In this document: in pieces, positions 47,352-48,563 of the stretch
Layout of the letters: each line of letters starts with the position of its first letter
Numbering within the stretch: position 1 is the first letter of the stretch
Source of the DNA: Streptomyces smyrnaeus
Lineage (GTDB): Bacteria > Actinomycetota > Actinomycetes > Streptomycetales > Streptomycetaceae
Direction: 5' to 3'
Length of the DNA: 48,563 nucleotides
Assembly: GCF_017676345.1 (NCBI RefSeq)
Contig: NZ_JAFFZM010000037.1
Coordinates: 1-48,563 of the forward strand
Translations under genes and position numbers: made by a program
Notes under the pieces: model-generated
The model's input: the letters and a program-made list of their open reading frames with translations, nothing else
What the model was told of the DNA's origin: nothing
Database searches by the model: none

Positions 47352-48170
47352 ATGACCGACTCCGCGTCCCCGTCTTCGGAGCCTGCCGCTGTGACCTCCC
47401 CACCCTCCAGCGCACCGTCCTCGCACGACTCCCCCTTGTACGACCCCGCTGCGGCCTCCCCCACGGCCGCCGCCTCCTCCCACCCGCACTCGGCCGCCGC
47501 CCGGCTGTCCGCCTCGGCGCACTCCGCGGCGGAGGCCATCAAGCCCAAACTGCGGGGCTGGCTGCATCTGGGCATGTTCCCTGCCGTGCTGGTCTCCGGC
47601 ATGTTCCTGACCGCTCTCGCCGACAGCACCCGCGGCCGAGTCGCCTGCGCCATCTACACGTTGACGGCCTGCCTGCTCTTCGGGGTCAGCGCGCTCTACC
47701 ACCGCGGCGACTGGAGCCCCCGTGTCAACGCCGTGCTGCGGCGTCTCGATCACGCCAACATCTTCTTGATCATCGCCGGCACCTACACCCCGCTGACGAT
47801 CCTGCTGCTGCCCGACGGACGCCGTGACCTGCTGCTGTGGGGCATCTGGATAGCCGCGGGGCTCGGTATCGCCTTCCGGGTCTTCTGGGTGGGCGCCCCG
47901 CGCTGGCTCTACACGCCCTGCTACATCGCCATGGGCTGGGCCGCCGTCTTCTTCCTGCCCGACTTCATGCGGCAGGGCGGGATCGGGGTGATGGTGTGCG
48001 TCATCGTCGGCGGCGTCCTCTACAGCGCGGGCGGCGTCATCTACGGCATCAAGCGGCCGAACCCGTCACCCCGCTGGTTCGGCTTCCACGAGGTGTTCCA
48101 CTCCTTCACGCTGGCCGCGTTCGCCGTCCACTACGTGGGGATCTCGCTGGTCGCCTACCAGCACACGTAG
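47352..48170 (+). CDS. Hemolysin III / PAQR-type membrane protein
   Basis: A 272-aa protein with a Ser/Pro/Ala-rich cytoplasmic N-terminus (about 70 residues) and seven membrane helices. The zinc-binding PAQR motifs are present: SALYHRGDW, DHANIFLIIAGTYTPLT and HEVFHSFTLAAFAVHYVG. Homologues are hemolysin III-like proteins whose function in bacteria is poorly known; they may act as membrane ceramidase-like hydrolases. TACGAT (47340-47345) lies 6 nt before the ATG and there is no Shine-Dalgarno, so the mRNA is probably leaderless. Confidence 0.92.
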   Translation: MTDSASPSSEPAAVTSPPSSAPSSHDSPLYDPAAASPTAAASSHPHSAAARLSASAHSAAEAIKPKLRGWLHLGMFPAVLVSGMFLTALADSTRGRVACAIYTLTACLLFGVSALYHRGDWSPRVNAVLRRLDHANIFLIIAGTYTPLTILLLPDGRRDLLLWGIWIAAGLGIAFRVFWVGAPRWLYTPCYIAMGWAAVFFLPDFMRQGGIGVMVCVIVGGVLYSAGGVIYGIKRPNPSPRWFGFHEVFHSFTLAAFAVHYVGISLVAYQHT

Positions 48171-48195
48171 TCCCTCCGGGGTCGGCCGGGATCGC

Positions 48196-48563
48196 GTGTT
48201 CAGCGACGTCCTGGTGAGATTTCCCGGTGAGAACGACGCGGCACCAGATCTCACGATTCTCGCTCAGGGAGCGGAGCGTCTCGGCAACGGCTACTCCTGC
48301 AACGAAGTGCTCGCTGTTGCCGCAGTGCCCTCCCGGCCCGACGACGACAAGGACTACGTCCGCAACGTCGCCAAGTACGCACGCTTCGGGATCGAGCTCT
48401 ATCTGATCGCCGACCCGTTCAAGCAGCTCTGCACGCTGATGACCGAGCCGCACGCCATGGGATACGCCAAGGTCCAGGAGATCCCTTACGGGGAGCCCCT
48501 CACGCTGACCCTCAGCACCGGCGAGCGGATCGAGATCGACACCTCCGACTTCCCCGTACGCGA
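48196..48563 (+). pseudogene. N-terminally truncated Uma2 remnant
   Basis: The frame encodes VFSDVLVRFPGENDAAPDLTILAQ through EVLAVAAVPSRPDDDKDYVRNVAKYARFGIELYLIAD and beyond the window end. It aligns with the Uma2 core of the gene at 38092 (DVRLQDV...RRPDVIV; LLVVEVVSPGS; KVDQYAKAGICFYW). The first 70 or so residues of a normal Uma2 protein are missing, and the catalytic Glu position reads Ala (LAVAAV), while the PD pair is kept. There is no ribosome binding site before the GTG at 48196. The 3' end lies outside the window, so the downstream state is unknown. Confidence 0.6.

Overview
This window is a high-GC chromosomal segment of a Streptomyces (or very close) actinomycete. The evidence is the strong G/C bias at third codon positions, GTG starts, mycothiol conjugate amidase (mca), a GTP-dependent PEP carboxykinase, and a gene order (birA, adenylate cyclase, enoyl-CoA hydratase, GGDEF protein, hutH, L,D-transpeptidase ... 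metB, ilvA, greA, mca, msrA ... pckG) that I recall from the S. coelicolor SCO4927-SCO4979 core, with local inversions and insertions.

Region 1 (1-18.4 kb) is mostly core. It holds biotin ligase, class III adenylate cyclase, a GAF-GGDEF protein, a TetR/hydrolase operon, histidase, a lipoprotein L,D-transpeptidase behind a SigE-like promoter, small enzymes and regulators, a sulfur-binding-domain HNH nuclease (type IV restriction candidate), a TetR-controlled NTF2/NmrA operon with paired operators, and a GAPDH gene next to a GapR-like AraC regulator.

Region 2 (about 18.4-26.9 kb) is an accessory island. A 5'-truncated GntR/UTRA gene opens it. Then come a nested inverted repeat, a nuclease-like gene followed by a HEPN gene, a DUF4145 gene between two imperfect direct repeats, an isolated piece matching the anticodon arm of tRNA-Arg(CCU) that looks like an old integration site, a 77-nt nested hairpin, a run of very small coupled genes divergent from an XRE regulator, cutA, and a coupled toxin/antitoxin-like pair whose first ribosome binding site lies in an inverted repeat. 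No integrase or transposase is visible, so this is a decayed integrative element used as a landing zone, plausibly a small defence island.

Region 3 (26.9-48.5 kb) is again mainly core: msrA, mca, greA, a drug-type ABC exporter, ilvA, a MarR regulator, a sigma-like/membrane pair, cystathionine gamma-synthase, a DUF255 thioredoxin-fold protein, an MFS-TetR operon with a 32-bp operator, an AlaA-type aminotransferase, pckG and a hemolysin III protein. One Uma2 gene sits between 71-bp direct repeats (67/71 identical). A decayed second Uma2 copy lies at the right edge.

A recurring feature is a -10-like TANNNT hexamer 6-7 nt before the start codon of genes with no Shine-Dalgarno sequence, which predicts leaderless transcripts. 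Convergent gene pairs are often separated by perfect or near-perfect GC-rich hairpins. Functions are inferred from motifs and remembered families; no database search was run.
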